Assembly (NCBI GenBank): GCA_011390935.1
Contig: JAABRL010000002.1
Location: 121,277-185,276 of the forward strand
Origin: Gemmatimonas sp.
GTDB taxonomy: Bacteria; Gemmatimonadota; Gemmatimonadetes; Gemmatimonadales; Gemmatimonadaceae
Length of the DNA stretch: 64,000 nt
Direction: 5' to 3'
How positions within the stretch are numbered: position 1 is the first letter of the stretch; each line of letters starts with the position of its first letter. The position numbers and the translations under genes were made by a program. The notes beneath the pieces are model-generated. The model saw only the letters and a program-made list of their open reading frames with translations, did not search any database and was not told the DNA's origin. Positions 27,282-37,004 of the stretch are shown here, piece after piece.

Positions 27282-27309
27282 TCAAGCGCAGCGTGTCGTG
27301 TGCCGATGC
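27282..27309 (+). promoter_or_regulatory. Candidate flagellar-sigma (sigma-28-type) promoter of the PAS chemoreceptor
   Basis: TCAAG followed after 15 bases by GCCGATGC resembles the FliA consensus TAAA-N15-GCCGATAA, with a spacer one base longer. It is about 70 bp upstream of the chemoreceptor ATG at 27379. A related site precedes the second chemoreceptor gene. This is assignment by eye. Confidence 0.4.
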
Positions 27310-27378
27310 TTACGGGACGGCCCGGCTCCGGGTCGTGGATTCGGCAACGACGCCGTTCCCGCACCGAGATACTCCCCC

Positions 27379-28839
27379 ATGCGCTTCAACTTCACCCGCA
27401 ACGCCGACACGATCGCCCGCCTGCAGGCGGAGCTGCTCGAGGTCAAGGAACGCTCCGATGTGCTCGACACATCCTGCGGCGTTGGTCTCTGGCAAGCCGT
27501 GCTGTACGAGGCCGATGCATTCCACCCGAACAGCAGGTGGACCTGGTCCCCCGAGTTTGTGCGACTCATCGGCTACACCGACGAGCAGGATTTTCCGAAC
27601 GTCTGTCAGTCCTGGTCGGACAAGCTGCACCCCGATGATGCGCCGGCCACGTTCGCCGCGTTCGGTGGACATCTGAGCGATGCGACGGGCAAGGCGCGCT
27701 ACGACGTGACCTATCGGCTCAAGATGAAGGACGGCGTGTACCGCTGGTTTCGCGCCACCGGGGGCTGCCGTCACTCCGCCGATGGCAAGACGATCCGTGC
27801 GTGCGGTTCGCTTACGTACATCCACGACCAGAAGGTCATTGAAGAGCGCATCACGCAGGAGGCCGACCACGACCGCGTCGTGCTGCAGGCGCTGTCCGAC
27901 GGCTTGACGGCACTGTCGAGCGGGGATCTCACGCATCGTATCACCGCGTCGTTCCGCGAGACGGCCGAAGCGCTCAAGCTGCGCTTCAACGAAACCGCGG
28001 AGCAGCTGCAGTCCACGATTTCGATGGTGGGCACGGCCGCGGCACAAGTGAAGAGCGCGAGCGCCGAGATCACCCAATCGAGTCACTCGCTCGCCGAGGG
28101 CGCCTCCGATCAGGCGTCGCGGCTTGACGACGTGACCCAGCGACTCGATCAGCTGGCGCAGGCCGCCTCCACCAATGCGGCGCACGCGCGCAGCGCGACG
28201 GATCTGTCCCAGCTGGCGCGTTCCCACGCGACCGATGGCGAAACGCGCATGGCCAACCTTACGTCCGCAATGGCGGACATCAAGGCGTCCACGCGGGAGA
28301 CGGCACTGATCATCAAGACGATCAACGAGATTGCCTTCCAGACCAACCTGCTCGCGCTGAACGCTGCCGTCGAGGCCGCTCGAGCCGGTGACGCGGGCCG
28401 TGGGTTTGCCGTGGTGGCCGAAGAGGTGCGCTCACTCGCACTTCGTGCCGCCACGGCTGCCAAGAGCACCGAGGAGTTGATCGACCGCAGTGTGTCAGCG
28501 ACGGATCGCGGCGTGCACTTCAACGGCGAAGTGCTCGAAAGCCTCCGCCAGATTTCGGGTCAGATCACGCAGGTGGTCGATGTGGTCGCGGAGATCTCCA
28601 CCGCCAGCGCGCTGCAGGTGCAAAGCGTGCAGCGCATGACGCAATCGGTCACCGAGGTGAATGCCATCACGCAGCAGGTGGCCGCCAGCTCCGAGGAATC
28701 GGCGAGCGCCGCGGAGGAGCTCAATGCGCAGGTCAGCACGCTCAATGACACCGTCTCCACCTTCGTGGTGGATGACGAAATCATGCCGACACCAACCGCC
28801 AAGCCGGCGCGCCGTCGGTACGCCGGCGCGGGGCGGTAA
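27379..28839 (+). CDS. Soluble PAS-containing methyl-accepting chemotaxis protein
   Basis: A 486-residue chemoreceptor without transmembrane segments. A PAS_3-type domain occupies about residues 30-155 ([35 protein letters not shown]). A HAMP-like linker ([14 protein letters not shown]) follows, then a long signalling coiled coil whose hairpin tip reads [20 protein letters not shown], the standard MCP tip that contacts CheA/CheW. The C-terminus ends in a charged tail ([11 protein letters not shown]) without a CheR-binding NWETF motif. It probably senses an internal cue such as redox state or a small molecule. Longer upstream in-frame sequence is antisense to the S9 gene, so I start at 27379. 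Its TAA directly abuts the stop of the convergent exporter gene. Confidence 0.92.
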   Translation: MRFNFTRNADTIARLQAELLEVKERSDVLDTSCGVGLWQAVLYEADAFHPNSRWTWSPEFVRLIGYTDEQDFPNVCQSWSDKLHPDDAPATFAAFGGHLSDATGKARYDVTYRLKMKDGVYRWFRATGGCRHSADGKTIRACGSLTYIHDQKVIEERITQEADHDRVVLQALSDGLTALSSGDLTHRITASFRETAEALKLRFNETAEQLQSTISMVGTAAAQVKSASAEITQSSHSLAEGASDQASRLDDVTQRLDQLAQAASTNAAHARSATDLSQLARSHATDGETRMANLTSAMADIKASTRETALIIKTINEIAFQTNLLALNAAVEAARAGDAGRGFAVVAEEVRSLALRAATAAKSTEELIDRSVSATDRGVHFNGEVLESLRQISGQITQVVDVVAEISTASALQVQSVQRMTQSVTEVNAITQQVAASSEESASAAEELNAQVSTLNDTVSTFVVDDEIMPTPTAKPARRRYAGAGR

Positions 28840-30768
28840 CTAGAGTCCCCGACCGCCGCGCGACCCTGACTTCATCGCGGCCGCCCGCGCATCACTTTCG
28901 GTCGTGGGCACCGGATCTTCACCAGGATTCACAAACCGATCCTGCTCGAGCCGGAACTGCCGGTTGTACAGGTCGCGGTATCGCCCGCCGAGCTGCATGA
29001 GCTCGGCGTGCGTACCGCGCTCGACGATCTGCCCCTGCTCCAGCACCAGGATCTGATCGGCGCTCGTGATCGTGCTCAACCGGTGCGCAATCACGAACGT
29101 GGTACGACCGGCGCGCAAGCGCTGCAGGCCTTCCTGAATCAGCTGTTCACTCTCACTGTCGAGAGAGGACGTCGCCTCGTCGAGAATGAGCAGGCGCGGA
29201 TCGGCGAGAATGGCGCGTGCGATCGCGACGCGCTGGCGCTGACCACCAGAGAGCTTCACGCCGCGTTCACCCACGATCGTGTCGTAGCCATCTGCAAAGC
29301 GTGAGACGAACTCGTCCACGTTGGCCACCTGCGCAACGGTGCGCACGTCTTCGTCCGTGGCGCCCGGCCGTGTGAACGCGATGTTGTCGCGCACCGTGCC
29401 GTCGAAGAGGAAGTTGTCCTGCAGCACGACGCCCAGCTGCTTGCGATAGTCGTGCAGTTTGAGCGTGGCGAGATCGACACCATCCACGAGAATGCGCCCC
29501 TCCTTGGGACGCGCGAACGCCATCACGAGCGAGATCAGCGTGCTCTTGCCCGAGCCGCTCGATCCCACCAGCGCCGTGGTCGTGCCCGCCGGCGCCGTGA
29601 AGCTCACGTCGCGCAGCACCGGAGCGCCTTCCTCATATTCGAACCACACGCGCTCGAACGCCACGTCGCCACGCAGGGGCGGAATCGCCAGCCGATCGGC
29701 GTCCTCCTGATCCTCGGTGGCCATGTCGCGCAGCTCGCGAATGCGATCGAGCCCGGCGAACGCTTCGGTGAGCTGCGTACCGATGTTCGCAATCGACACG
29801 AGCGGTGCCGCCACGAGGCCGATGAAGATCACGTACATCACGAGATCGCCCACCGACATGCTGCCGCCGATCACCGCCCGCCCGCCGAACACCATGATCA
29901 GCACACCGATGATGCCCACCACCGCCGTGGAGAGCGCCGTCGTGGCCGACGTGCCCGTGATGGTCGCGGCGATGTTGCGGAACAGCTTGTCCACGCCGCC
30001 GCTGAACACTTCCCGCTCGCGTTCCTCGGCGGTATACACCTTGATGAGGCGAATGCCGCCGATCGTTTCGGCGAGGCGTCCGGTCACATCGGCCGTGATG
30101 CGACCACGCTCGCGAAAGATCGGCCGCAGTCGCTTGAACGCCGTCGACATGCCGACCGCGAAGATGGCGAGGAACGCCACGGTGCCGAGCGTAAGCGACC
30201 AGTTCAGCCAGAAGAGCACGCCGAGCGCCACCGCGGCCGTGAGCAACCCGCCGACGAGCTGGATCAGCCCCGTGCCCACGAGGTTACGAATCCCTTCGGG
30301 ATCGTTCATTACTCGCGAGATCAGCACGCCCGATTTGGTGCCGTCGAAAAACCGTACCGGCAGGCGAATGAGATGCGCCTGCACCTCCTCACGCAGGTCG
30401 GCGATCGCGCGCTGCGCCGCCACGCTTACCACCTGCGAGAGCGCATACGATGTGACGGCCTGCACCAACGTCGCCGCGCCGGACGCCAGCGCGAGCGGCA
30501 CGAGCAGGTCGTAGTTCTGCTTCGTGAGCACTTCGTCGATGAGCCACTTGGAGCTGCCGGGCAGCACGAAGCCGGCGGCGCGGCTGATCAGCATGAGCAT
30601 GAGCCCGATCCCGACCGAGCGCCGATGTCGCCAGATCAGGGCACGTGCTTCAGCCCAGGCACGCGCCGAGTCCTTGGGCGTGGTGGACTCCCCACCGTCG
30701 CGGCGCAGCCGGCCACCGCCGCCCTTCTCGGCATTGGGTAGCGAGGCCCGCGGAAGCACGCGTGGCAC
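28840..30768 (-). CDS. ABC exporter half-transporter (TMD-NBD fusion)
   Basis: A 642-residue fused ABC exporter (MsbA/LmrA/BmrA type). The transmembrane domain covers residues about 50-340 with six segments (for example VGIGLMLMLISRAAGFVLP). The nucleotide-binding domain has Walker A GSSGSGKST, signature LSGGQRQR, Walker B LLILDEATSSLD and the H-loop in IAHRLST. It should work as a homodimer exporting lipids or hydrophobic compounds. The start is a GTG eight bases after the stop of the DEAD-box gene. The first 45 residues are a hydrophilic cytoplasmic extension. The substrate cannot be assigned from context. Confidence 0.93.
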   Translation of the reverse strand: MPRVLPRASLPNAEKGGGGRLRRDGGESTTPKDSARAWAEARALIWRHRRSVGIGLMLMLISRAAGFVLPGSSKWLIDEVLTKQNYDLLVPLALASGAATLVQAVTSYALSQVVSVAAQRAIADLREEVQAHLIRLPVRFFDGTKSGVLISRVMNDPEGIRNLVGTGLIQLVGGLLTAAVALGVLFWLNWSLTLGTVAFLAIFAVGMSTAFKRLRPIFRERGRITADVTGRLAETIGGIRLIKVYTAEEREREVFSGGVDKLFRNIAATITGTSATTALSTAVVGIIGVLIMVFGGRAVIGGSMSVGDLVMYVIFIGLVAAPLVSIANIGTQLTEAFAGLDRIRELRDMATEDQEDADRLAIPPLRGDVAFERVWFEYEEGAPVLRDVSFTAPAGTTTALVGSSGSGKSTLISLVMAFARPKEGRILVDGVDLATLKLHDYRKQLGVVLQDNFLFDGTVRDNIAFTRPGATDEDVRTVAQVANVDEFVSRFADGYDTIVGERGVKLSGGQRQRVAIARAILADPRLLILDEATSSLDSESEQLIQEGLQRLRAGRTTFVIAHRLSTITSADQILVLEQGQIVERGTHAELMQLGGRYRDLYNRQFRLEQDRFVNPGEDPVPTTESDARAAAMKSGSRGGRGL

Positions 30769-30776
30769 GGGCGCTC

Positions 30777-32369
<1,593 letters not shown>

Positions 32370-32383
32370 TCCTGAAATCTATA

Positions 32384-33283
32384 CTATTCCGGGCTGAGCG
32401 GCGCGCGGGCGCCGGGTTTGCCCTCGGATCGGTTGTCGTAGAGGCGCGTGGTGGGATAGGCGAAGTCCACGTCGTCCCACTCGGCCACCCGGCGCAGGAT
32501 ATCCTCCCAGATCGCCTCGGCGACCGGGCGTGCGCCCCGCACCGGACACAGTACGCGGACCGTCAGGCAGACCCCGTCATCGCGCACCGAGGTGTAGACC
32601 ACGGGGTCGGCCCCAAGCGGCCCCACGGCGTATCGCGCGCGCAGGGTGGACTGCAGGTCGGCCGCGCTCTTGCCGTGGCGCCGTGCGATCTCGGTAAAAG
32701 CGGCCTTGGCCTTCGCCCAGTCGCTTTCGAAGGTGAGCGTGATCGGAAACTCGGCGAAGATGTACGGAAACGCGTCAGAGGCATTGGCTTGCGGGGTGGT
32801 GAACACCGTCGCGTTCGGAATGTGCACAATGCGTCCGGTCGGTTGGTCCGCATCGAAGCGGCCGCGGATCTCCAGGAGCGAAAACTGGAAAAGTCGGATA
32901 TCCACGACATCACCCGCGTGCTCCCCGATCTGAATGCGATCCCCCACGCGGAACGGGCGTCGCCACAACAGGAAGAGCCAACCCGCCACGTTGGTGATCG
33001 GCTCGCGAAGCGCGATCGCAAGTCCAGCCGTCACGAGGCCAAGAAAGGTGCCGAGCTGCGCGACGCCACTCGACCAGATACGACCGATCGTGAGGACGCC
33101 GAGGGCGATGAGCAGGTAGTCGATGCTCTTGCGCCATCGGTAGCGGTCGGTGACCTCCGGGAGTTTGGCGCGCAGGACGCGAAAGGCGACCACGCGCACT
33201 CCGATCAGCACCGCGAGCATCACGAGCGTGCTCAGCAGGCGCTCGCGCAGCTCCGGGCCGATCTCGGGGAGGAGCTCCTGCAT
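32384..33283 (-). CDS. MscS-family mechanosensitive channel
   Basis: A 299-residue small-conductance mechanosensitive channel homologue. Hydrophobic segments occur at about 15-35 and 55-75, followed by the pore-lining TM3-like helix LGTFLGLVTAGLAIAL and the hinge ALREPITNVAGW. The cytoplasmic beta domain shows the family pattern FRVGDRIQIGEHAGDVVDIRLF and VHIPNATVF. It should release solutes on hypo-osmotic shock. It begins 9 bp after the msrA stop and is followed closely by the helicase, so it is in the middle of a minus-strand run. It is not closely similar to the second MscS at 41204-42259. Confidence 0.9.
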   Translation of the reverse strand: MQELLPEIGPELRERLLSTLVMLAVLIGVRVVAFRVLRAKLPEVTDRYRWRKSIDYLLIALGVLTIGRIWSSGVAQLGTFLGLVTAGLAIALREPITNVAGWLFLLWRRPFRVGDRIQIGEHAGDVVDIRLFQFSLLEIRGRFDADQPTGRIVHIPNATVFTTPQANASDAFPYIFAEFPITLTFESDWAKAKAAFTEIARRHGKSAADLQSTLRARYAVGPLGADPVVYTSVRDDGVCLTVRVLCPVRGARPVAEAIWEDILRRVAEWDDVDFAYPTTRLYDNRSEGKPGARAPLSPE

Positions 33284-33292
33284 CGCGACGAA

Positions 33293-33982
33293 TCAGCTCT
33301 TGCCGATCAGGCCGAGCGTACCGATGCCAGCGGCATCTCCCCACAGCTGCTTGAGTCGACCATCCCGTCCGCACCCGCCGCGGTAGAACTTGTAGCGCAC
33401 CGGATTCTTCTTGTAATAATCCTGGTGGTACTCCTCGGCGGGATAGAACGTGGTGGCATCCACGATCTCCGTGACCACGGGTTGGCCGAGTTGTCGTGCG
33501 ATGGCCGCCTTGGATGCTTCCGCGGCGGCGCGCTCCTCGGGCGACTTGGGGTAGATGCCCGCGCGATATTGCGATCCGCGATCGCAGAACTGCGCATTCG
33601 CGGTGAGGGGATCGATGTTGTGCCAGAAGAGATCAAGCAGCTGCTCGTAGGTCACCCGGCGCGGATCGAACTCGACCTCCACGGCTTCGGTGTGCCCGGT
33701 GGCGCCGGCGGAGACCTGTTCGTACGTGGGGTTGGCCAGGCGTCCGGCGGTGTACCCCGACCGAACGCCATACACGCCGGGAACCTTCTCGAACGGTGGC
33801 TCCATGCACCAGAAGCAGCCACCAGCGAGGATGATGGTGCGGCGCTCCTGACCGTCCGGGGGAACGGAAAGCTCCGCCCCGGGGAGCGCCTCCCGGGCTT
33901 GCGACGCTCGTGGGCGCAGCAGGACAACGGAGACGATCGCCACGCTCACAGCCGCGAGCAGGACCAGGGACCGGACTGACAT
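33293..33982 (-). CDS. msrA: Exported peptide-methionine (S)-S-oxide reductase
   Basis: A 229-residue MsrA. An N-terminal hydrophobic segment (LVLLAAVSVAIVSVVLL) acts as signal or anchor, so it works outside the cytoplasm. The catalytic motif is GGCFWCMEPPF, with the nucleophile Cys about 56 and a second Cys about 59. The supporting motifs GYTAG, GHTEAVEVEFDP and EEYHQDYYKKNP are intact. It reduces the S-epimer of methionine sulfoxide in exported proteins. The partner MsrB homologue is 67 bp upstream on the same strand. I use the ATG at 33982 because it starts the hydrophobic segment. Confidence 0.93.
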   Translation of the reverse strand: MSVRSLVLLAAVSVAIVSVVLLRPRASQAREALPGAELSVPPDGQERRTIILAGGCFWCMEPPFEKVPGVYGVRSGYTAGRLANPTYEQVSAGATGHTEAVEVEFDPRRVTYEQLLDLFWHNIDPLTANAQFCDRGSQYRAGIYPKSPEERAAAEASKAAIARQLGQPVVTEIVDATTFYPAEEYHQDYYKKNPVRYKFYRGGCGRDGRLKQLWGDAAGIGTLGLIGKS

Positions 33983-34049
33983 GCCGTAACCTCGTGTGCA
34001 GGGTGTCCTCACATAGTCCTGACACGGGCTGCGGGTTCCCTGCGCGTGG

Positions 34050-34685
34050 TCAGCTGCTGACGCGCTCGCCCGGTGTTGCGGCGACCGGTTCGTCCGCATC
34101 GACGTCCGAATCGGTCACGTCTTCGAAGAAGGTGCCGCGATAGGACGCGTACCCGGAGGTAAGCAGACTATCGGCGGGAATGAAGCGAAGCGCGGCCGAG
34201 TTGACGCGATAGCGCAGAACGGAGGGATCTGACGGATCGGCGAGCAGGTGTCCGAGGTGGGAGTCCGCACCCACGGAGCGCAGTTCGGTCCGTGCGATGC
34301 CGACAAGGGTCGCCGCGCGGGTATAGACATTGTCGGGCTCGAGTGGCCGGCTGAAGACTGGCCACCCCGTGCCGAGGTTCAGCTTGTCCTTGGAGCTGAA
34401 GAGCGGCTCACCGGAGACGACGTCGACGTAGATGCCCTCCTCGGTGGAGCTGTGAAACGAGTTGTCGAACGCGGGTTCGGTGTATTGGCGCTGCGTGACC
34501 CGGTACTGTTCCGGGGTCAGGGTGGCGCGGAGTTCCGCGTCATCCGGTCGCAGCCTGCCGATGCGCTCCGCGGGTGCAGCCGCGACATCCTCGGGGGCCA
34601 CCGGCGCTTTGCGCGGGGCGTACAAGGCGACGAGGGCAATGCCGAACGCGGCAACACCGATGGCAATGCGGGTAGGTGAGTTCAT
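34050..34685 (-). CDS. MsrB-fold protein lacking all cysteines
   Basis: A 211-residue protein with an N-terminal anchor (IAIGVAAFGIALVALYA) and a complete MsrB (SelR) domain. Diagnostic stretches are LTPEQYRVTQRQYTEPAF, YVDVVSGEPLFSS, GTGWPVFSRP and SHLGHLL. The catalytic strand, normally RYCxNSAALRF, reads RYRVNSAALRF here: Arg about 160 replaces the catalytic Cys, a CGC codon where TGC is expected. No other cysteine exists in the protein, so there is neither catalytic, resolving nor zinc Cys. Methionine-R-sulfoxide reductase activity is therefore unlikely; it may bind oxidised proteins or assist MsrA. It is 67 bp upstream of msrA. A single-base sequencing error could also explain the loss. 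Confidence 0.88.
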   Translation of the reverse strand: MNSPTRIAIGVAAFGIALVALYAPRKAPVAPEDVAAAPAERIGRLRPDDAELRATLTPEQYRVTQRQYTEPAFDNSFHSSTEEGIYVDVVSGEPLFSSKDKLNLGTGWPVFSRPLEPDNVYTRAATLVGIARTELRSVGADSHLGHLLADPSDPSVLRYRVNSAALRFIPADSLLTSGYASYRGTFFEDVTDSDVDADEPVAATPGERVSS

Positions 34686-34946
34686 GGTCGAACATCCTCG
34701 TACGACCCGGTCCAGACACGTCGAGCGTGAAGCGACAAACCCTGACGACAGCAGGCGGGAGCGCGTGCGGCCACATGCGCGGGGCACGTGGCAGACGTGT
34801 AAACCGTGCTTCGTAAATGCGTGGGAGTGTGCGGCGCTGGCTCGCGTGCGCGGGGTACCTGCCGGGAGAACACCGCCGGTCGGGTTCGGGTTCCGAGGCG
34901 GGGGCGGTTGTTGTGTTGGGTTGGGGCGGGCCCCGGGAACTTTTTC
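34686..34946. other. Intergenic region between msrB and the cold-shock promoter
   Basis: This 261-bp stretch lies between two divergent transcription units. It is GC-rich and holds no supported gene. It should contain the msrB promoter on the minus strand, but no convincing -35/-10 pair was found there. Confidence 0.5.
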
Positions 34947-34975
34947 TTGACAACGGTTCCCCGTCAACCTATCTT
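34947..34975 (+). promoter_or_regulatory. Consensus sigma-70 promoter of the cold-shock gene
   Basis: A perfect -35 TTGACA (34947-34952), a 17-base spacer and -10 TATCTT (34970-34975) stand out in this GC-rich DNA. Transcription should start at about 34981-34983, which coincides with an ATG at 34982. Confidence 0.8.
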
Positions 34976-34981
34976 CACACC

Positions 34982-35020
34982 ATGAGACTTGTTCTGCCTT
35001 TGGACTTCGGCTCTGGCTGA
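34982..35020 (+). CDS. 12-codon leader ORF of the cold-shock transcript
   Basis: An ORF reading MRLVLPLDFGSG starts at or next to the predicted transcription start, so it would be translated without a leader if made at all. Its second half and stop codon (TGA) lie inside the terminator hairpin at 35001-35026. That overlap suggests that ribosome position could affect folding of the terminator. No Shine-Dalgarno is present, and expression is unproven. Confidence 0.35.
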   Translation: MRLVLPLDFGSG

Positions 35021-35032
35021 AGTCCATTTTTT
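35001..35032 (+). terminator. Intrinsic terminator (attenuator) in the cold-shock leader
   Basis: Arms 35001-35011 and 35016-35026 pair over 11 bp with one G-U, with loop TCTG, followed directly by six T (35027-35032). This is a textbook intrinsic terminator about 50 nt after the predicted start and 107 bp before the cold-shock ATG. Read-through must be allowed for the gene to be expressed, so regulation by attenuation or antitermination is likely. Confidence 0.75.
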
Positions 35033-35129
35033 GAACGAACTCATGCGTGTAGCGGGGCGCGATTGCCCGCCAGATACGGACGGTCGGTGCGTACGGAAAT
35101 ACCGATACCTCGGCAGTCAGTACATAATC

Positions 35130-35134
35130 AGGAG
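35130..35134 (+). promoter_or_regulatory. Ribosome binding site of the cold-shock gene
   Basis: AGGAG with five bases to the ATG at 35140. It confirms the short 69-residue product. Confidence 0.75.
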
Positions 35135-35139
35135 TAGGT

Positions 35140-35349
35140 ATGCGTACGACCGGCACAGTCAAGTGGTTCAACGACACGAAGGGTTTCGGCTTCATCACGC
35201 CTGAGAACGGTGGCAAGGATTGCTTCGTGCATCACTCGGCGATCCAGACGAGCGGCTTCCGCTCGCTGGCCGAGGGTGAGCGCGTCGAGTTCGACATCGT
35301 GCAGGGCCAGAAGGGCCCCGCGGCTGAGAACGTCGTCAAGATCGGCTGA
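35140..35349 (+). CDS. Cold-shock protein, CspA family
   Basis: A 69-residue single cold-shock domain. RNP1 (KGFGFITP) and RNP2 (CFVHHSAI) are intact, and the N-terminal [11 protein letters not shown] is the family hallmark. It binds single-stranded RNA and DNA and acts as an RNA chaperone; in E. coli family members also act as transcription antiterminators. The gene has its own consensus promoter and a long leader with an early intrinsic terminator (35001-35032), and it is followed by a second terminator at 35389-35422. An autoregulatory loop through its own leader terminator is an attractive inference. Confidence 0.96.
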   Translation: MRTTGTVKWFNDTKGFGFITPENGGKDCFVHHSAIQTSGFRSLAEGERVEFDIVQGQKGPAAENVVKIG

Positions 35350-35364
35350 CCCTTGGCTGACCAT

Positions 35365-35382
35365 ATCGCACTTCGGTGCGAT
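35365..35382 (+). other. UUCG-tetraloop hairpin after the cold-shock gene
   Basis: ATCGCAC and GTGCGAT enclose a TTCG loop, giving a very stable 7-bp stem 15 bases after the stop. It may protect the 3' end of the message; no T-run follows. Confidence 0.55.
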
Positions 35383-35388
35383 GTGTCG

Positions 35389-35422
35389 AACGGCCGCCCG
35401 GAGATTCGCCGGGCGGCCGTTT
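35389..35422 (+). terminator. Terminator of the cold-shock gene
   Basis: A GC-rich 11-bp stem (35391-35401 with 35409-35419), extended by A-T pairs, has a 7-base loop and is followed by TTTGTGTTT. It ends 26 bp before the next gene, which therefore needs its own promoter or read-through. Confidence 0.8.
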
Positions 35423-35447
35423 GTGTTTGATCCTCCCCACTTCCCCC

Positions 35448-35882
35448 ATGCAGCGCGAATCGATCTCCTTCGCCGGCGTCGCCCTCCGCGTGGTCGCCGC
35501 GCTCCTGCTGGTGTACGGCACCTGGAATCCCTTTGGGGTCTCGTTCTACGATTGGGCACTCGAACCTTTGCTGGGCGGACCGCCTACAGAGGGGCCGGTG
35601 GCCGCGAAGTTTCTCGTCGGCGTGGTCCTCATTGCCGCGTGGGCTGTGTTCCTGACGGCAACGCGCCGCTCGCTCGGCCTCTGGGGCGCCATGCTCGCCG
35701 TTGCGCTCACCGGCGGGGTCATCTGGCTGCTCATCAGCTACGATCTGGTGAGCGCGCGCAGTAGCCGAGGCATGGCCAACGTCGCGCTCATCTGCCTGGC
35801 GCTGTGCCTTGGTGTGGGCCTGTCGTGGTCGTTCGTCTCACGTCGAATCAGCGGACAGATCGACACCGACGTGGTCGAATAA
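35448..35882 (+). CDS. Small four-TM membrane protein, possibly DUF6524
   Basis: A 144-residue integral membrane protein with about four hydrophobic segments: VALRVVAALLLVYGTW, AAKFLVGVVLIAAWAVFL, LWGAMLAVALTGGVIWLLI and MANVALICLALCLGVGLSW. The segment YGTWNPFGVSFYDW after TM1 resembles the DUF6524 family. I am not certain of that match, and the function is unknown. The start at 35448 is chosen because longer in-frame sequence includes the terminator of the cold-shock gene. Confidence 0.78.
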   Translation: MQRESISFAGVALRVVAALLLVYGTWNPFGVSFYDWALEPLLGGPPTEGPVAAKFLVGVVLIAAWAVFLTATRRSLGLWGAMLAVALTGGVIWLLISYDLVSARSSRGMANVALICLALCLGVGLSWSFVSRRISGQIDTDVVE

Positions 35883-35890
35883 CCGCCTCG

Positions 35891-35926
35891 CGCGTCTCCG
35901 CGCGCTCAGGAGCGCGCGGAGACGCG
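35891..35926. terminator. Perfect 16-bp hairpin between convergent genes
   Basis: Arms 35891-35906 and 35911-35926 are exact inverse complements with loop CAGG. It sits between the stops of the small membrane protein (35882) and the lipoprotein (35932). There is no T-run, so its termination strength is unclear. Confidence 0.65.
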
Positions 35927-35931
35927 ACCGG

Positions 35932-36558
35932 TCATTCGAAGCCCCACGGCGCCGGGGGCGCCGCCACGGGGCGGCTCAGGTCGAACGCCACGAAGAAGCG
36001 CCGATCGGTGCCTTCGCGGCGCAAGCCATAGGTGAAGGTGGAGCCCGGTGTCAGCTCGATCGACCACACATTCGTCGCGGCTGCCGGAATGAGAGCGGCG
36101 GTGTGCGCATCGGCGGCGAACTCCTGCCGGGTGCCCGATCCCATGCCGGGTGAATCCCCGCCGTACTGCGTGACGCTGTCCTCGGACCCGTCTTCATGCC
36201 GGTGGTCGTGCTTGAGCCGAAGCCCTGTTGCCGTGCGCGAAATCACCCACGTGCGCGAACGATTCTCGCCCACGTGGAACGGAACGCGCAGCACGGAATC
36301 GGTGCACTCGCGCACATGCATCACGAGCGTCGAGGCCGCGAACGCGCTGTCCGCCTGGGAGTCCTCGGCCACGCGCCCTTCGAACGCCTGCCCGCACATT
36401 GACGCCAGTGCCGTGAAGAAGCTGTCCTGCGGAGACAGCGCGACTGTTGTGTCCTGCTCTGGCGGCGCGTCGCCGCTGGCGCACGCTGACAGTGTGAGTC
36501 CCACCACGCCGCCGAGCAGCCAGGAACGCCGCGTCCGGCGCAGCGAGGCGGCGCGCAT
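35932..36558 (-). CDS. Lipoprotein of unknown function
   Basis: A 208-residue lipoprotein with twin positive n-region (RRTRRSW), hydrophobic core and lipobox LSAC. The mature part has two Cys (about 55 and 84), a RTWVISRTATGLRLKHDHRHEDG strand region and a C-terminal segment ELTPGSTFTYGLRREGTDRRF. It looks like a small beta-barrel or lipocalin-type fold, but no family was recognised. Its ATG overlaps the stop of the universal stress protein gene by one base (TGATG), so it is probably coupled to it. Confidence 0.75.
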   Translation of the reverse strand: MRAASLRRTRRSWLLGGVVGLTLSACASGDAPPEQDTTVALSPQDSFFTALASMCGQAFEGRVAEDSQADSAFAASTLVMHVRECTDSVLRVPFHVGENRSRTWVISRTATGLRLKHDHRHEDGSEDSVTQYGGDSPGMGSGTRQEFAADAHTAALIPAAATNVWSIELTPGSTFTYGLRREGTDRRFFVAFDLSRPVAAPPAPWGFE

Positions 36559-37004
36559 CAGCGAAGCCGCGGAAAGACCAGCACCGGACGATCGGCATGG
36601 CGCAACACCGCCGACGCCACGCTGCCCATCACGAGCGCGCGAAATCCCGATCGACCATGTGTGGAGATGGCGATCAGATCATAGCCGTGCTCCTTCGCGT
36701 ACGCCGGAATCGCCTCGCCCACATTCGGCGCCATGATCACCTTCACCTCGACCGGCAAACCCGCGAACGCGTTACCCGCACGGGCCGCAAGCCACTCCTC
36801 TGCACGCCGCTGGTCGGCCTCCGCACCGGGAAGTGTGATGGGAGCCGCGAAGGCCGCGCCGCGTGGCATGATCGGCGTGTCTTCAACCACGTGCAACAGC
36901 GTGACCGACGACTGGTGAGCCTGCGCGAGTGTCGCGAGGGGAGCGAAAGCTCGCAGGGATTCATCGGACAGGTCGGTCGTGAGCAGGATGCGATCAAGCT
37001 TCAT
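36558..37004 (-). CDS. Universal stress protein (UspA family)
   Basis: A 148-residue single USP domain. It starts KLDRILLTTDLSDESLRAF and ends with the ATP-binding signature region ISTHGRSGFRALVMGSVASA followed by ADRPVLVF, matching the G-2x-G-9x-G-S/T pattern of ATP-binding members. It probably binds ATP and supports stress survival by an indirect mechanism. I chose the ATG at 37004 because it begins the conserved first strand. The next gene, a lipoprotein, overlaps its stop codon. Confidence 0.92.
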   Translation of the reverse strand: MKLDRILLTTDLSDESLRAFAPLATLAQAHQSSVTLLHVVEDTPIMPRGAAFAAPITLPGAEADQRRAEEWLAARAGNAFAGLPVEVKVIMAPNVGEAIPAYAKEHGYDLIAISTHGRSGFRALVMGSVASAVLRHADRPVLVFPRLR

